From G965218495 sp965262785 (lineage in GTDB: Bacteria; Bacteroidota; Rhodothermia; Rhodothermales; Bin80): a stretch of 64,000 nucleotides of DNA. Numbering within the stretch: position 1 is the first letter of the stretch; each line of letters starts with the position of its first letter. The notes beneath the pieces are model-generated. The model made no database searches and was not told the DNA's origin. It saw only the letters and a program-made list of their open reading frames with translations. This document shows positions 26,274 to 34,623 of this stretch, one piece after another. Made by a program: the position numbers and the translations under genes. Location: positions 1,240,001 through 1,304,000 of the forward strand of contig OZ253559.1 in assembly GCA_965262785.1 (NCBI GenBank), written 5' to 3'.

Positions 26274-28443
26274 CTCTACTTCGCCATTTTATGACTCAAA
26301 CAGTATAGGTGGACACATTCTCCACATATAAGAAAAGGGTGTACTCCCGCCTGGCTGGCACTACTTTTCTTCCGCCTTGCGCCCGCCCTAGTCCTGGCGC
26401 ACGTAGCGTTGGCGATGCAGGCTGGGCGTGACGCCGCAGATCCGCGCTATCTGAGCCAGTTCTGCCCTTGGGCGCTCGTCCTGCACGTTGACAATCACCT
26501 GGCCCTGGGTGTCCTTTAGGGTCGTCATCACCCGTTGCCAGGCGCTCAGCTTCTGGCGAAGCGTCTTCCAGCTGGTGTGGATGTCCTGCGCCTTCAAGCG
26601 TGTCCGGATCAGGTGCACGGCGTGATAGGCATACACGGCAATGCTGATGTGCGCCGCGATGCGTGCGTCCTTGCTGTGGTATAGCGGCCGCATCCCCAGT
26701 TCCGACTTCAACGAGCGGAAGGTGGCCTCCACCTCGGACAGCCGCCAGTACGTGGCTACAATGTGCTTAAGGTCCCATCCCGTCTGACTGGTGCGTAGCA
26801 CGTAGCCCCCCAGGGCCTCATCGGCCTCTTCCCACTGCGTCTTGCGTGCAAACTTCACGGCCTTGGCGTTGGGGCCACTCCCTTCTACAACCGTCACTTC
26901 GTACTGATGAGATACGCGGGCATATCGCTCTTTTATGCGTCCGACCTGCTCTACGACCTTCTTGAGCCGCTTGGTATGGTAGGGCTTCTGCAGCCCTTCG
27001 TGCAGCGAGGTGAGGGCTGCTTCCAGTAGCGTGCGCCGGCGCTGGAGGATCTGCTCTTCCTTGTGCTTTCTGGCTTCGCTGACGGCATAGAGCAGCGCTT
27101 CCTGCTTCGTCTGCTGCAACTGCCACACGCGTACAGCATGACCAGCCTGCGTGGTCAGCGTACTGTCAGGCTCCCGCTCTGGCGGCAGGGGCCGCCGGCC
27201 GCGGTGCACGCAGATCCAGTCGTAGCCCTGCTCTGCAAGCCAGGACACGTTCGCTTCCGTAGCAATCCCTGCATCCATGATCACCGTCGGCTTCTGACCG
27301 TCCACGCTGGCGTTCAGACGCTCGATAGCGTCCTGCAGCGTGCCGGGCTCCGAGACGTTGCCGGGCAAGATCTCGCAGGTGCGCGGGAAGCCCGCGCCAT
27401 CGAGCACCAGCCCGAGCGTTACCAGCGGACAATCGGAACGCTTTTGCTTCGAACGTCCGTAGGCCAGGTACTCGCCGTGCTGTTGGCCATGATAATGGGC
27501 GTTGGTGAGGTCATAAAAAACAACGGTCTCCGGCAGGCTCAAGAGCGTCCGCTCCTTTTGGAAGAGCGCTTGCTGAATCGCCTGGTTGTGCTCCCAGAGC
27601 AGGTCCCCAATGCGATACAGCTTCGCTAACGACACTTTCCTGCCGGGGCGCAGCCCCAGCAGGTCCAGCGTCGTCGACCTGCTTTGCAACCACTGAAGCG
27701 TAGCCCGCTCGCTGTTGGGATGCAGCATGCGTGCGACCACCAGGGCTACGGCCAGGCGCGCGTCGCGCTCCTTGGCACCAGCCTGGATCAACGTGTCTTT
27801 CAGTCCCAGATCCTCGAGCGCCTGAAGGCAGACACGCTCTGCGCCCACGCTGCGGGCATGCTCCGGGTGCTCAAGGGAGTCCATGTCCACCGTCATGACG
27901 CTATCAGGCTCGCCCTCCGGCTTCGCGTGTGCACCTATGCCGCGTGCGCGCAGCTGCGCGACAATGGCTTCGGCCGTGTGCTGCAGGTCGGGATCGAACA
28001 CGAGTGTCGGCTGCCCCTGCAACAAATTCTCTATGTGAAGCACCAAGGTCCCCCACTGCTCACGGGGCGTGTCAAAGTGGACGCCCAGGTTCAGCAGGGT
28101 AGACTGGCGCACCTTCCCGCCGATGCGGTCGCTGCGTACCAGGCGGTAGCTGTGTCGCGTCTCGCCTTTCATTGCGTGGGTCTTGGTCGCCCGTATATAC
28201 ATGGTGTCTGCAGTTCAATGCCGACTCCAAGATAGTGCATGGGCGCACCTGTAGCAAGTCCCTACCAACAATCCTGGCACTACAATGGCCTTTTTCAGCC
28301 GAATACGCTAAACTTCACGCATTCTTCACCATATAGCCGAGAAATACGGCTGAAAAGGGGCTGAAAAGGGCGAAAAGTGGGCTGGGAGTACTTGGCTTAG
28401 CCCCCCTTGGGCCACGGTGGGTTCCCAAAATGGCGAAGTCGGG
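26274..28443 (-). mobile_element. IS1634-family element B, innermost insertion
   Basis: Terminal inverted repeats share 13 consecutive bases, ACTTCGCCATTTT (26278-26290 and complement of 28427-28439), with a few more matching positions outside. The element is flanked by a 4-bp duplication CTGT (26270-26273 and 28444-28447) whose removal restores the ISL3 gene exactly. Length 2170 bp. It is the youngest layer and carries an intact transposase gene, so it may be active. Confidence 0.88.
26388..28202 (-). CDS. IS1634-family transposase B
   Basis: 604 residues. It begins MYIRATKTHAMKGETRHSYRLVRSDRIGGKVRQSTLLNLG, the characteristic start of this group. Catalytic segments: TVVFYDLTNAHY (first Asp), KPTVIMDAGIATEANVSWL (second Asp) and LSEVEATFRSLKSELGMRPLYH (Glu). 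The C-terminal region, with HISIAVYAYHAVHLIRTRLK, is complete and ends close to the element's end. It differs strongly from transposase A, so A and B are not recent copies of each other. Confidence 0.92.
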   Translation of the reverse strand: MYIRATKTHAMKGETRHSYRLVRSDRIGGKVRQSTLLNLGVHFDTPREQWGTLVLHIENLLQGQPTLVFDPDLQHTAEAIVAQLRARGIGAHAKPEGEPDSVMTVDMDSLEHPEHARSVGAERVCLQALEDLGLKDTLIQAGAKERDARLAVALVVARMLHPNSERATLQWLQSRSTTLDLLGLRPGRKVSLAKLYRIGDLLWEHNQAIQQALFQKERTLLSLPETVVFYDLTNAHYHGQQHGEYLAYGRSKQKRSDCPLVTLGLVLDGAGFPRTCEILPGNVSEPGTLQDAIERLNASVDGQKPTVIMDAGIATEANVSWLAEQGYDWICVHRGRRPLPPEREPDSTLTTQAGHAVRVWQLQQTKQEALLYAVSEARKHKEEQILQRRRTLLEAALTSLHEGLQKPYHTKRLKKVVEQVGRIKERYARVSHQYEVTVVEGSGPNAKAVKFARKTQWEEADEALGGYVLRTSQTGWDLKHIVATYWRLSEVEATFRSLKSELGMRPLYHSKDARIAAHISIAVYAYHAVHLIRTRLKAQDIHTSWKTLRQKLSAWQRVMTTLKDTQGQVIVNVQDERPRAELAQIARICGVTPSLHRQRYVRQD

Positions 28444-28626
28444 CTGTGGGGTATCCTCAATGCGATCATCCTGAAGGTGAGCAATGGCCCTGCGGAAGGC
28501 ATCAACAGCCGGATCAAAACAATCAAAGTGCGCAGTAGGGGCTTCCGCAACAAACGGCGGTTTGCTAACGCCATTTACTTTCACCTCGGAGGCCTGGATC
28601 TTTACCCCGAAAGCGTCCGCAGGTGA
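28444..28626 (+). pseudogene. ISL3-family transposase, C-terminal part (interrupted)
   Basis: Beginning within CTGT (28444-28447), this frame reads LWGILNAIILKVSNGPAEGIN then SRIKTIKVRSRGFRNKRRFANAIY and FHLGGLDLYPESVRR to a TGA. That is the standard ISL3 C-terminus, with the catalytic Glu in GPAEG. Joining codons across one CTGT copy to 26270 gives KTHLWGILNA without loss or gain of a base. Confidence 0.9.
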
Positions 28627-28671
28627 GCTTACCCACTAAAAAAGGGGTAGAGCCATAATATCTATAGGAAA

Positions 28672-28875
28672 CAAGGAGGGCTGTCTCTCTTCCAGGAGCC
28701 GCAGCTTCGCCCGGTGCGCCAACCGCACCAGCGCCTCCAGCAGCGGCCCTTCCGGAGCAGAGCCCATATGCTTGACGATCCGCTGCCGCGGTCCCTTGCC
28801 GGGCACGCGGGTCGATTCGACAATCTGTACGCTAACGTTCTGGGTGGTCTTGCGTCGGACGGTACGGACGAACAT
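28672..28875 (-). pseudogene. IS1634-family transposase A, N-terminal fragment
   Basis: Begins at an ATG (28875) with MFVRTVRRKTTQNVSVQIVE, followed by a KHMGSAPEGPLLEALVRLAHRAKL segment and LLEERQPSLF. This is the standard N-terminal beta-rich region of IS1634-type transposases. The frame then enters IS110 sequence. Fusing the codons for RQPSL to those for TRPLLHQYLAERVQ at 23558 gives one continuous protein. Confidence 0.8.
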
Positions 28876-29085
28876 GCTGAGCGCGGGATGGCTGCGAGTA
28901 TCGCTACGCCCTAAGGTACATCAGCGCCCCTATCAATGTCAAGTGACATTTTGCACTGAACACTACAAATCAATAATCCCCCAATCGACGCGGCCGGCGT
29001 GATGCCCTGGCACATGTTTTGGGGATCACATCCAACACTGCACACTACCGCCCTTGGTGGCTCAACGCACGCCAGGAGTACCACA

Positions 29086-29172
29086 ATGGATCGATTTGCC
29101 CTAAAAAAGCGCAAAAAGAGGCCCAAATCGGGCAATGAAGCCCCCAATGCGGCTAATCCACACAAAGTCTGA
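29086..29172 (+). CDS. Possible 28-residue basic peptide in the MITE-like segment
   Basis: An ATG 8 bases after a good ribosome-binding-like AGGAG opens a short frame encoding MDRFALKKRKKRPKSGNEAP and eight more residues, then TGA. The peptide is very basic. It could be a real small protein, the remnant of a larger gene, or chance. No family recognised. Confidence 0.2.
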   Translation: MDRFALKKRKKRPKSGNEAPNAANPHKV

Positions 29173-29203
29173 ACACCTCAGGATGAATCGACCAATGATC
29201 GAT

Positions 29204-30472
29204 TCAGCGCCTCATCTTGGCTGGCGGCGGAGCCCCTCCCTCGGCGAAACCGCGGAAGTCGGGATCCCACCGCACTTTGCGCCCCGTCTTGAAGGCGACA
29301 TTGCCAAGGTGCGCATTCACAGCCGCCAGCCAGGCTGTTGCGGGCGGGCAGTTCGGTTCTGCGCGGCTCTTGATACAGTCGACGAAGTTCGCTGTATGCC
29401 GGTCCAGGTCGGGCCCCTTTGGCTTGGCGTGCTTTACGGCTGCCATCCTTTCTCCTTCGGGAATGACTTCCCATCCGGCGCGGTCGGCCACGAGCGTGCC
29501 GTTATTGCCGATGAAGGCTACGCCGTGTTTGCGCCCATAGGGGCCGTTGTCGATGCCCGCCGCATGTTCCCAGATCATTGAGAAGCCATCGTACTCGAAG
29601 ATGGCCTGCTGCGTGTCGGGGGTCTCCATTCCTCCATCCGGATAGGCAAACGCCCGTCCGGCCGACAGGACGGACTTTGGCGAGACTGCGTCCATGCCGT
29701 AGAGCACCATGTCGATCAGGTGTACGCCCCAGTCGGTCATCAGGCCACCGGCATAGTCCCAAAACCAGCGAAACGTGAAATGAAAACGGTTTGGGTTAAA
29801 CGGACGCAGTGGCGCCGGTCCTAGCCACAGGTCGTAGTCCACACCCTCCGGCGTTTCCTCGTCCGGGCGCACGGGGATGTTCTTCATCCAACCCTGGTAT
29901 GCCCATGCTTTTGCCGTGCGAATAGTACCAAGCTTCCCGGACTGAACGAACGCCATGGCTTCGTCCCAATGCGGGCCGCTCCGCTGCCACTGGCCCACTT
30001 GGACTACGCGCTTGTAGTGTTTGGCGGCCGCGACCATGGCATCGCACTCTCCAATGGAGTTGGCCAGCGGCTTCTCAACGTACACATCCTTGCCCGCCTG
30101 GCAAGCATGCATGGTGATAAGGGGGTGCCAGTGGTCCGGTGTAGCGACGATTATGGCGTCAATGTCCTTATCGTCAATCAGGGCGCGGTAATCTTTGTAT
30201 AGGTCGGCTTTGCTGCCTGTCATATCCTGCAGCTCGCCTGACCGCTTTTGCAGGACAGCGTTGTCCACATCGCACAGGGCCGTAACTTCCACCTCGGGTA
30301 TCTTCAGGTGAGACCGAACGTTGGTCCAGCCCATGCCGTTGATGCCGACGGCGCCAACACGCACGGTGTCGCTGGGGGCCACCTTGCGCGTCTGGATCCA
30401 AGGCCCGGCAAGGGTTGCGGAGCTGATCAGCACTGCGGACTGCTTGATGAAGTCTCTTCTTGTAGGAGTCAT
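29204..30472 (-). CDS. Gfo/Idh/MocA family oxidoreductase, 3' end replaced by inserted DNA
   Basis: 422 residues from the ATG at 30472, which opens a Tat leader (TRRDFIKQSAVLISSATLAG). The Rossmann fold (VRVGAVGINGMGWTN, VTALCDVDNAV) and the catalytic EKPLANSIGECDAMV motif (Lys present) are intact, as is the C-terminal domain through FKTGRKVRWD. The last 18 residues (DFRGFAEGGAPPPAKMRR plus the preceding Pro) come from the inserted MITE-like segment and replace the normal DEEAN...YRKPW tail, now stranded at 21752-21840. The catalytic parts are complete, so the product may still work. It is the first gene of the former cluster with the isomerase at 20761. Confidence 0.88.
   Translation of the reverse strand: MTPTRRDFIKQSAVLISSATLAGPWIQTRKVAPSDTVRVGAVGINGMGWTNVRSHLKIPEVEVTALCDVDNAVLQKRSGELQDMTGSKADLYKDYRALIDDKDIDAIIVATPDHWHPLITMHACQAGKDVYVEKPLANSIGECDAMVAAAKHYKRVVQVGQWQRSGPHWDEAMAFVQSGKLGTIRTAKAWAYQGWMKNIPVRPDEETPEGVDYDLWLGPAPLRPFNPNRFHFTFRWFWDYAGGLMTDWGVHLIDMVLYGMDAVSPKSVLSAGRAFAYPDGGMETPDTQQAIFEYDGFSMIWEHAAGIDNGPYGRKHGVAFIGNNGTLVADRAGWEVIPEGERMAAVKHAKPKGPDLDRHTANFVDCIKSRAEPNCPPATAWLAAVNAHLGNVAFKTGRKVRWDPDFRGFAEGGAPPPAKMRR
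29263..29380. repeat. 118-bp direct repeat, right copy
   Basis: Right-hand partner of 21841-21958. It lies within the reading frame of the Gfo/Idh gene. Immediately beyond its left edge the gene runs into foreign sequence and gains an aberrant C-terminus. Confidence 0.9.
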
Positions 30473-31023
30473 CCGATTCTGAGGTAAACGTATGCCATCC
30501 AAAATACCAACGCGTTGGCGCAAATATGCGCCGACCATCCGGCTGTCGAGGACCTCCCGAGTTGTTACTGCCCAGATTGGCCACGCGTGTTCGCGCCAAA
30601 AGCATGAGGAGTCGGACGCAAGACAATCAATAGGGCCAGCAGTGCACGAGCATCGACCAACAATTCAAGGCCGGATTGCAACAAGGAGTGAGTATCTCAC
30701 GCATGGCCAGCAGCACTGAGATCATAACAGCATCTCCACTCGCCCGGTCCGAAGAGTAACCCTCAGGTGCCCTTCAATCAGGTTCATCGGTGGAGAGCAT
30801 TGGGGTTGATACGCACAAATAGGCAGCCCGCTAAAAGTTGCGGCGGGGCGAGTACAATAAAGGTGAGCGTGGGAAGACCCTTGGCAGCAGTGAAGATAGA
30901 CGAGCCGCCGCTCCACCTTTCGTCGGGGAATGTTATGCGATTCCAGTAACGAAACAATTGCTCCTCCTACATTCATCAGTCCAGACACATCCGTGCCTGG
31001 AATTTCGGTCTGGATTCTGAATT
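30473..31023. other. Intergenic region with a possible decayed reading frame
   Basis: No intact gene. On the minus strand between about 30790 and 31020 two adjoining frames look protein-like: GTDVSGLMNVGGAIVSLLES, and after a one-base shift DERWSGGSSIFTAAKGLP then TLTFIVLAPPQL. I cannot assign a family. The stretch lies directly downstream of the TPR-thioredoxin gene and could be a broken small membrane protein gene or chance. The remainder holds the promoter side of nothing obvious. Confidence 0.3.
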
Positions 31024-33090
31024 CTATAGTTGAAATGAGAGTTCCATGTCTGCAGAGGAGCTTTCGGGTTCTTCTTCTTTTGCGCGTAACGCCTCAATCT
31101 GTGCCCGCATCTCCTCGCTATACTGCTCGGCGCCAGGGAATCCCTCGGTTTTGTACTGGATGCGCCCCTCCGATCCCACAATGAAGTGGGCAGGGATGCC
31201 GTTAATGTTGAAATCCGTTGCACTACCCTCGTCGAACAACACCGTAAAGCGATAGTCATAGTCCTGTAGAAATGCCCGTACCTCGCTGTGATTGGCATCG
31301 GTGGTAATGGCGAGGAACACCACGTCGGCAGCCGATGCGTATTCGTCCACCAGGTCGCGGTAATGGGGGAGTTCCGCCAGGCAGGGACCGCACCACGTGG
31401 CCCAGTAGTTGAGAATCACGACCTTGCCGAGCATATCCGAGAGACGCCATTCGTTGCCCTCGGTATCGGTGAGACTGAAGTCGGGCGCCACACGATCGAG
31501 GCGGTTGTCAACCAGGCGTCGCCGCGCCGCGTCCGCAACCTCTGCAATTTCAGCATCAAGAGCCATATCCAGCGCCTCCTCGTCAATGCCGATGCGCGTC
31601 CCCACCATGATGGCGGTTTTTCGGATACGACCCCTCGTTTTGCTGCCGAGCCGTTCATCGTCGGCGGTATGCGCCAAGGCCGCGACAAGCATTTCAAACG
31701 CCTTCTGGTCGAATTCCTCCTGACCGGCCAAAAACTCGCCGAGCGCGGCGAAACGATCAGAGCGCGGGCCGATGTCTATAGCCTTGCGGAATGCCAACTC
31801 AGCTTCTGCGTCACGGCCCAGTTTCACGAGCGCCAGTCCTCTCTGGCGTTCGAAAGAGGCGATCCAGCTTTCACTCGTACGGTCGATTGCGTCCCTACGC
31901 ACACTAGCATGGATAAGGCCGGGTCGCCGCTCTTTGAGCGCAGCGATAGCCTCGTCAGCGAACCTTAATGCTTCATCAGGCCGGACGTCCAGACTAATAA
32001 GCGTTCGGGCACTCCGAAGATACTCTGCCGCTGTCCCGGTCATAGTGGTCAGGCGTACCAGGTTGTCGCCAGTTTCGACAATACGGTCAAGGACTTCGTC
32101 ATTTGGCTGGCCGTCCTCGTCACGTTGTCGGCGTGCTTCGTCTACCAGCAAGGGGAATTCTTGATTCAGCGCCTCCGCATAGAACGAGATGTCGCCGGTT
32201 TCCCAATCCGGTTCGAATCGCTGCTTCCAGCGCTCGATGATTGCCAGGCGTTCTTCGGGCGACGCCGCCCGGGCCTTGAGGAAGTCTAAATAGTGCACCT
32301 TGTAGTTCTGATGCGCACCCATCCGGCGGCCTTCCTGGGTTTCGTCAAGGCGCGACAGCCAGCTTAGCTTGGCATCGGTGTCACCCAGCAGATCGTGACC
32401 GATGGCCAAAAAGTACCGGCGGCCGGGATTCGGTGATGCCCCGCTCGTGTCGGCCTCGGCTGCGCTAGCAAGCTCCTCGCGCAGCTCGTCCTCAATAATC
32501 GTTGCTGCTTCTGTATCTCCTGACGATTGCGCTGTCGCCAGCCGCACCTTCAGGTGATGGATGTGAAACACCGGCGATTGATCAATGAGCACGGCCGACA
32601 GCCCCTCCGTATTTATAGCCAACTCATTAAGTATGTGCAGCCATCGCTCCGAGTCGTTGAGTTCCCGGATAGCGCCCTCTACACTCTCGTACGGCGAAAC
32701 ACGATCAGGAAACGCTTGAATGGTTTCCTTGCCTATCTCTATGGTGCGATCGAGCCAGTCGCGGCGCCCTTGAAATCTTCCACCCCAATAAAGCGTGTAC
32801 AGGAGCCCCTCGCGAATGCGTGGATCGTTGGGAGAAAGCTTCAAAGCAAACTCGAATGCCGCAATGGCATCCTCATACCGGTTGAATTCCATCAAAACCC
32901 GTGCGAAACCATAGGCCGCCTCGGTATTGTGCGGATCTTGGTCGAGGGCCTTTGCGAAGCCATCGCGTGCTGCCAGAAGGTCGAAGGCGACAAAATCCTG
33001 GCGTGCCGTTGCGATTTGCTCTTCCACGTTCCACCCGGAACAGGACGCCAAAGAAATTGCCACGAGAAACAACCCTGATGCACAATTCAT
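31024..33090 (-). CDS. TPR-repeat lipoprotein with C-terminal TlpA/thioredoxin-like domain
   Basis: 688 residues from the ATG at 33090 (MNCASGLFLVAISLASCSGW), giving a lipobox LASC. The open frame extends 59 codons further upstream into a transposase relic, so the upstream start is rejected. TPR-like repeats near residues 30-130 (AAYGFARVLMEFNRYEDAIAAFEFALKLSPNDP) and again at about 400-470 are followed by a thioredoxin-fold domain (about 535-670: APDFSLTDTEGNEWRLSDMLGKVVILNYWATWCGPCLAELP). That domain has a CGPC redox motif and the cis-Pro in GIPAHFIVG. It probably acts in periplasmic thiol chemistry. TPR-TlpA fusions are common in Bacteroidota and relatives. Confidence 0.87.
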   Translation of the reverse strand: MNCASGLFLVAISLASCSGWNVEEQIATARQDFVAFDLLAARDGFAKALDQDPHNTEAAYGFARVLMEFNRYEDAIAAFEFALKLSPNDPRIREGLLYTLYWGGRFQGRRDWLDRTIEIGKETIQAFPDRVSPYESVEGAIRELNDSERWLHILNELAINTEGLSAVLIDQSPVFHIHHLKVRLATAQSSGDTEAATIIEDELREELASAAEADTSGASPNPGRRYFLAIGHDLLGDTDAKLSWLSRLDETQEGRRMGAHQNYKVHYLDFLKARAASPEERLAIIERWKQRFEPDWETGDISFYAEALNQEFPLLVDEARRQRDEDGQPNDEVLDRIVETGDNLVRLTTMTGTAAEYLRSARTLISLDVRPDEALRFADEAIAALKERRPGLIHASVRRDAIDRTSESWIASFERQRGLALVKLGRDAEAELAFRKAIDIGPRSDRFAALGEFLAGQEEFDQKAFEMLVAALAHTADDERLGSKTRGRIRKTAIMVGTRIGIDEEALDMALDAEIAEVADAARRRLVDNRLDRVAPDFSLTDTEGNEWRLSDMLGKVVILNYWATWCGPCLAELPHYRDLVDEYASAADVVFLAITTDANHSEVRAFLQDYDYRFTVLFDEGSATDFNINGIPAHFIVGSEGRIQYKTEGFPGAEQYSEEMRAQIEALRAKEEEPESSSADMELSFQL

Positions 33091-33237
33091 GGCATGGCGC
33101 CCTAGTAATACCCAGGCGGATTTCTCGCCGCTCTGCTCTTTAGTTTGAATGTAATTGAGGTATCCATCAAGACCTTGAAGTGTACCCCAATCGTTGGACA
33201 CGAGCCGAATAGAAATGCTCCCTGCCAGCGAACTTAA

Positions 33238-33335
33238 GCTTGCGACTCGACAAAATCTCCTCTGCATAGCCGTAAAGCAGCAGCGACAGCATCATCGACG
33301 GCGAGTAGGCCTGCGTGCCTCGACCCGCGTTCGCC
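33238..33335 (-). pseudogene. Relic of an IS1182-like transposase (DUF772 region)
   Basis: The minus strand reads ANAGRGTQAYSPSMMLSLLL then YGYAEEILSSRK, the conserved N-terminal segment of IS1182/IS5-like transposases (usually GRPAY.P..ML..LLYGYA.G..SSR.IE). Only about 32 codons remain. On one side the similarity stops next to the TPR gene's upstream region. On the other side it is cut exactly where the group II intron begins. The rest of the gene is not seen beyond the introns. Confidence 0.6.
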
Positions 33336-34145
33336 GTGCGCCGTGAAAAGGCGCTTTCCTGTGGCGGGTGCGAATCCCGCCCAACATCTGTCGCTCCAGT
33401 TGGTAGCGGCTACAGCGTATTATGGAGGTAACAACATAGTATGAAGCACTGTGGTTAACGGGCTACGTGAGTAGCTTAGCGACCATGCGGGCCGGAACGT
33501 GAGTGAACGCTGAGCAGGCCCCGAAACGGGTGATGCGAGTGTCGACCTTCCGGTGATATGGGGAAGACCGCTGCGGCTCGGGAAGCGAGCGACAAAGGCA
33601 CCGAGACCGACTCGCCGGGGTATTGGCGCTGGCACGCATGGAAGATCAGGAGAGTTGCAACACGGGAAGCCCTATTAGTGGTGTGGCACGCACCAACTGG
33701 AAGCTCTTTGAGCCAGGCCAGGCTGATAGGGTGGCGGAGTGGCCCGTATTACTGAAGACGCGGGGTAATGCCCGTCGAGGGAAGGGGCCGCAGGTGCGGA
33801 GCGGTGTTCAAAGGGTGAAAGGCCCCGGAAAACAAATGGCATAGCCTACTATCCGATCAGGGTCGGTGAATCCAGCGACACCACATGCGTAAGTGAAGGA
33901 CCCGTAGGCCAGTCGCATTCTATGCGATGCTGGCGTACGGGGTTGTCAGGGCGTAAACAGGCCTGGCAACGCGTTATCCGCAGTATAGGGTAGCTGTAGG
34001 GGGCGTGTCGCTCCTTGCGTAGTGGAAGTCCTATGCAGCAGGAGAAGCGGTCCGAGTGCGAGTGGCATGATCCGCCTGGAGAGCCGGGTACGGGAAACCC
34101 GTACGCCCGGTTGTGTGTCCAGTCAAGGCTGGCATGTTCAGCAGG
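33336..34145 (+). mobile_element. Group II intron 1, without an intron-encoded protein
   Basis: Begins with the consensus GTGCG (33336) and a small hairpin (GCGCC...GGCGC). Domain I-III-like sequence follows up to about 33840 (for example GGCGGAGTGG... and GGGGTAATGCCCGT near 33770). There is a roughly 240-bp domain IV without an open reading frame, and a classic 34-nt domain V at 34081-34114. The 3' end, after a short domain VI, is estimated near 34145. Lacking a maturase, it would need help in trans, perhaps from the RT encoded by the adjoining intron 2. No reading frame of significant coding character exists inside it. Confidence 0.75.
34081..34114 (+). ncRNA. Group II intron domain V (intron 1)
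   Basis: A 34-nt hairpin starting GAGCCGGGTACGGG, with a GAAA tetraloop and the complementary CCCGTACGCCCGGTTG arm. It carries the AGC catalytic-triad position at its base. Length and layout match domain V, the catalytic core of group II introns. Confidence 0.85.
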
Positions 34146-34623
34146 AGTCAGTCCTGCCAGAGTAGAAATCAGAGCTCTGTAGCTTGGGTAGCATGGAAGC
34201 GGGAAACCTAATTCATGAAGCCTACCGACACGGTCTCCGTAAGGGAGACCGCGAGTCATCGGGCCGTAACGAGAGTAAACGCATAGGTGGCCTCGAGAGT
34301 ATATCCCGAAGGTCGAGCCCTCAACCGATGGGCGAAGACAGCACGGGCGGTCGAAATCTGATTGGGACGACCGCACCGCTTCGGCGGGGTGATAGCGACG
34401 GCACGATGACAAGGACATGCCGAGCAACTGGAGAAGCCCTCCTCGCCCCGGTGAGAAATTGCCGGAGGAAGGTAGGTACTATAACCGGTGGCACCGGGAA
34501 GTGTACCGAAGGCGAGAGGGTGGCGGAGAGGTGCGTAGTAGCGATGAAACGGGGTAATGCCCGTGGAGCGAAGGCGCCTCGCTGCTGGTATGTTTTCCGA
34601 CAATAAAGGGAGGCACTGAAGAC

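Larger units (their letters stand above)
25075..28654 (+). mobile_element. ISL3-family element, interrupted by IS1634-family element B
   Basis: Ends are GGCTCTTCCCCT on the left (25075) and the inverted GGCTCTACCCCT on the right (28654 inward), the usual GGCTCT ends of ISL3. It is flanked by the 8-bp direct repeat ATAATATC (25067-25074 and 28655-28662), the target-duplication length typical of ISL3. Net length without the nested element is about 1.4 kb. The transposase gene is split at codon level by the nested element but otherwise looks undamaged. Confidence 0.9.
23563..28671 (-). mobile_element. IS110-family element, interrupted by an ISL3 element
   Basis: Inserted in IS1634-A at a CAAGG pentamer (23558-23562 and 28672-28676). 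Net length after removing the nested ISL3 is about 1.52 kb, normal for IS110 relatives. As usual for this family no long terminal inverted repeats are visible. The ISL3 element landed only about 9 bp inside its right end (in the 5' non-coding part), so its transposase gene is untouched. The boundaries rest on frame restoration of the host transposase. Confidence 0.7.
22029..28956 (-). mobile_element. IS1634-family element A, interrupted by an IS110 element
   Basis: The element is flanked by the 11-bp direct repeat TGAACACTACA (22018-22028 and 28957-28967). It encodes one IS1634-type transposase in two pieces: the C-terminal part at 22082-23562 and the N-terminal part at 28672-28875. Removing the inserted material leaves about 1.8 kb, the usual size for this family. 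The ends share only a short match (GTGC..), so the inverted repeats are weak. Joining at the shared CAAGG (23558-23562 and 28672-28676) restores an open frame through the junction. Confidence 0.8.
21959..29262. mobile_element. Outermost insertion: about 365-bp MITE-like segment, now split by IS1634-type element A
   Basis: The segment between the 118-bp repeats begins CTGACTTCCGCGGTTT (21959-21974) and ends with the near-exact reverse complement (14 consecutive bases, 29247-29260). After removal of the later IS1634-type element (22029-28956) and one copy of its 11-bp duplication, about 365 bp remain (21959-22028 plus 28968-29262). This encodes no transposase. Terminal inverted repeats plus a direct target repeat make it look like a non-autonomous (MITE-like) insertion. 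An alternative is a recombination junction created by template switching. The 28-residue reading frame at 29086 is its only coding potential. Confidence 0.55.

Noticed and set aside
33849..34427. 192-residue minus-strand frame spanning the domain V of intron 1
   Set aside because: It runs through structured intron RNA sequence on the opposite strand and spans the boundary of two introns; not a protein gene.
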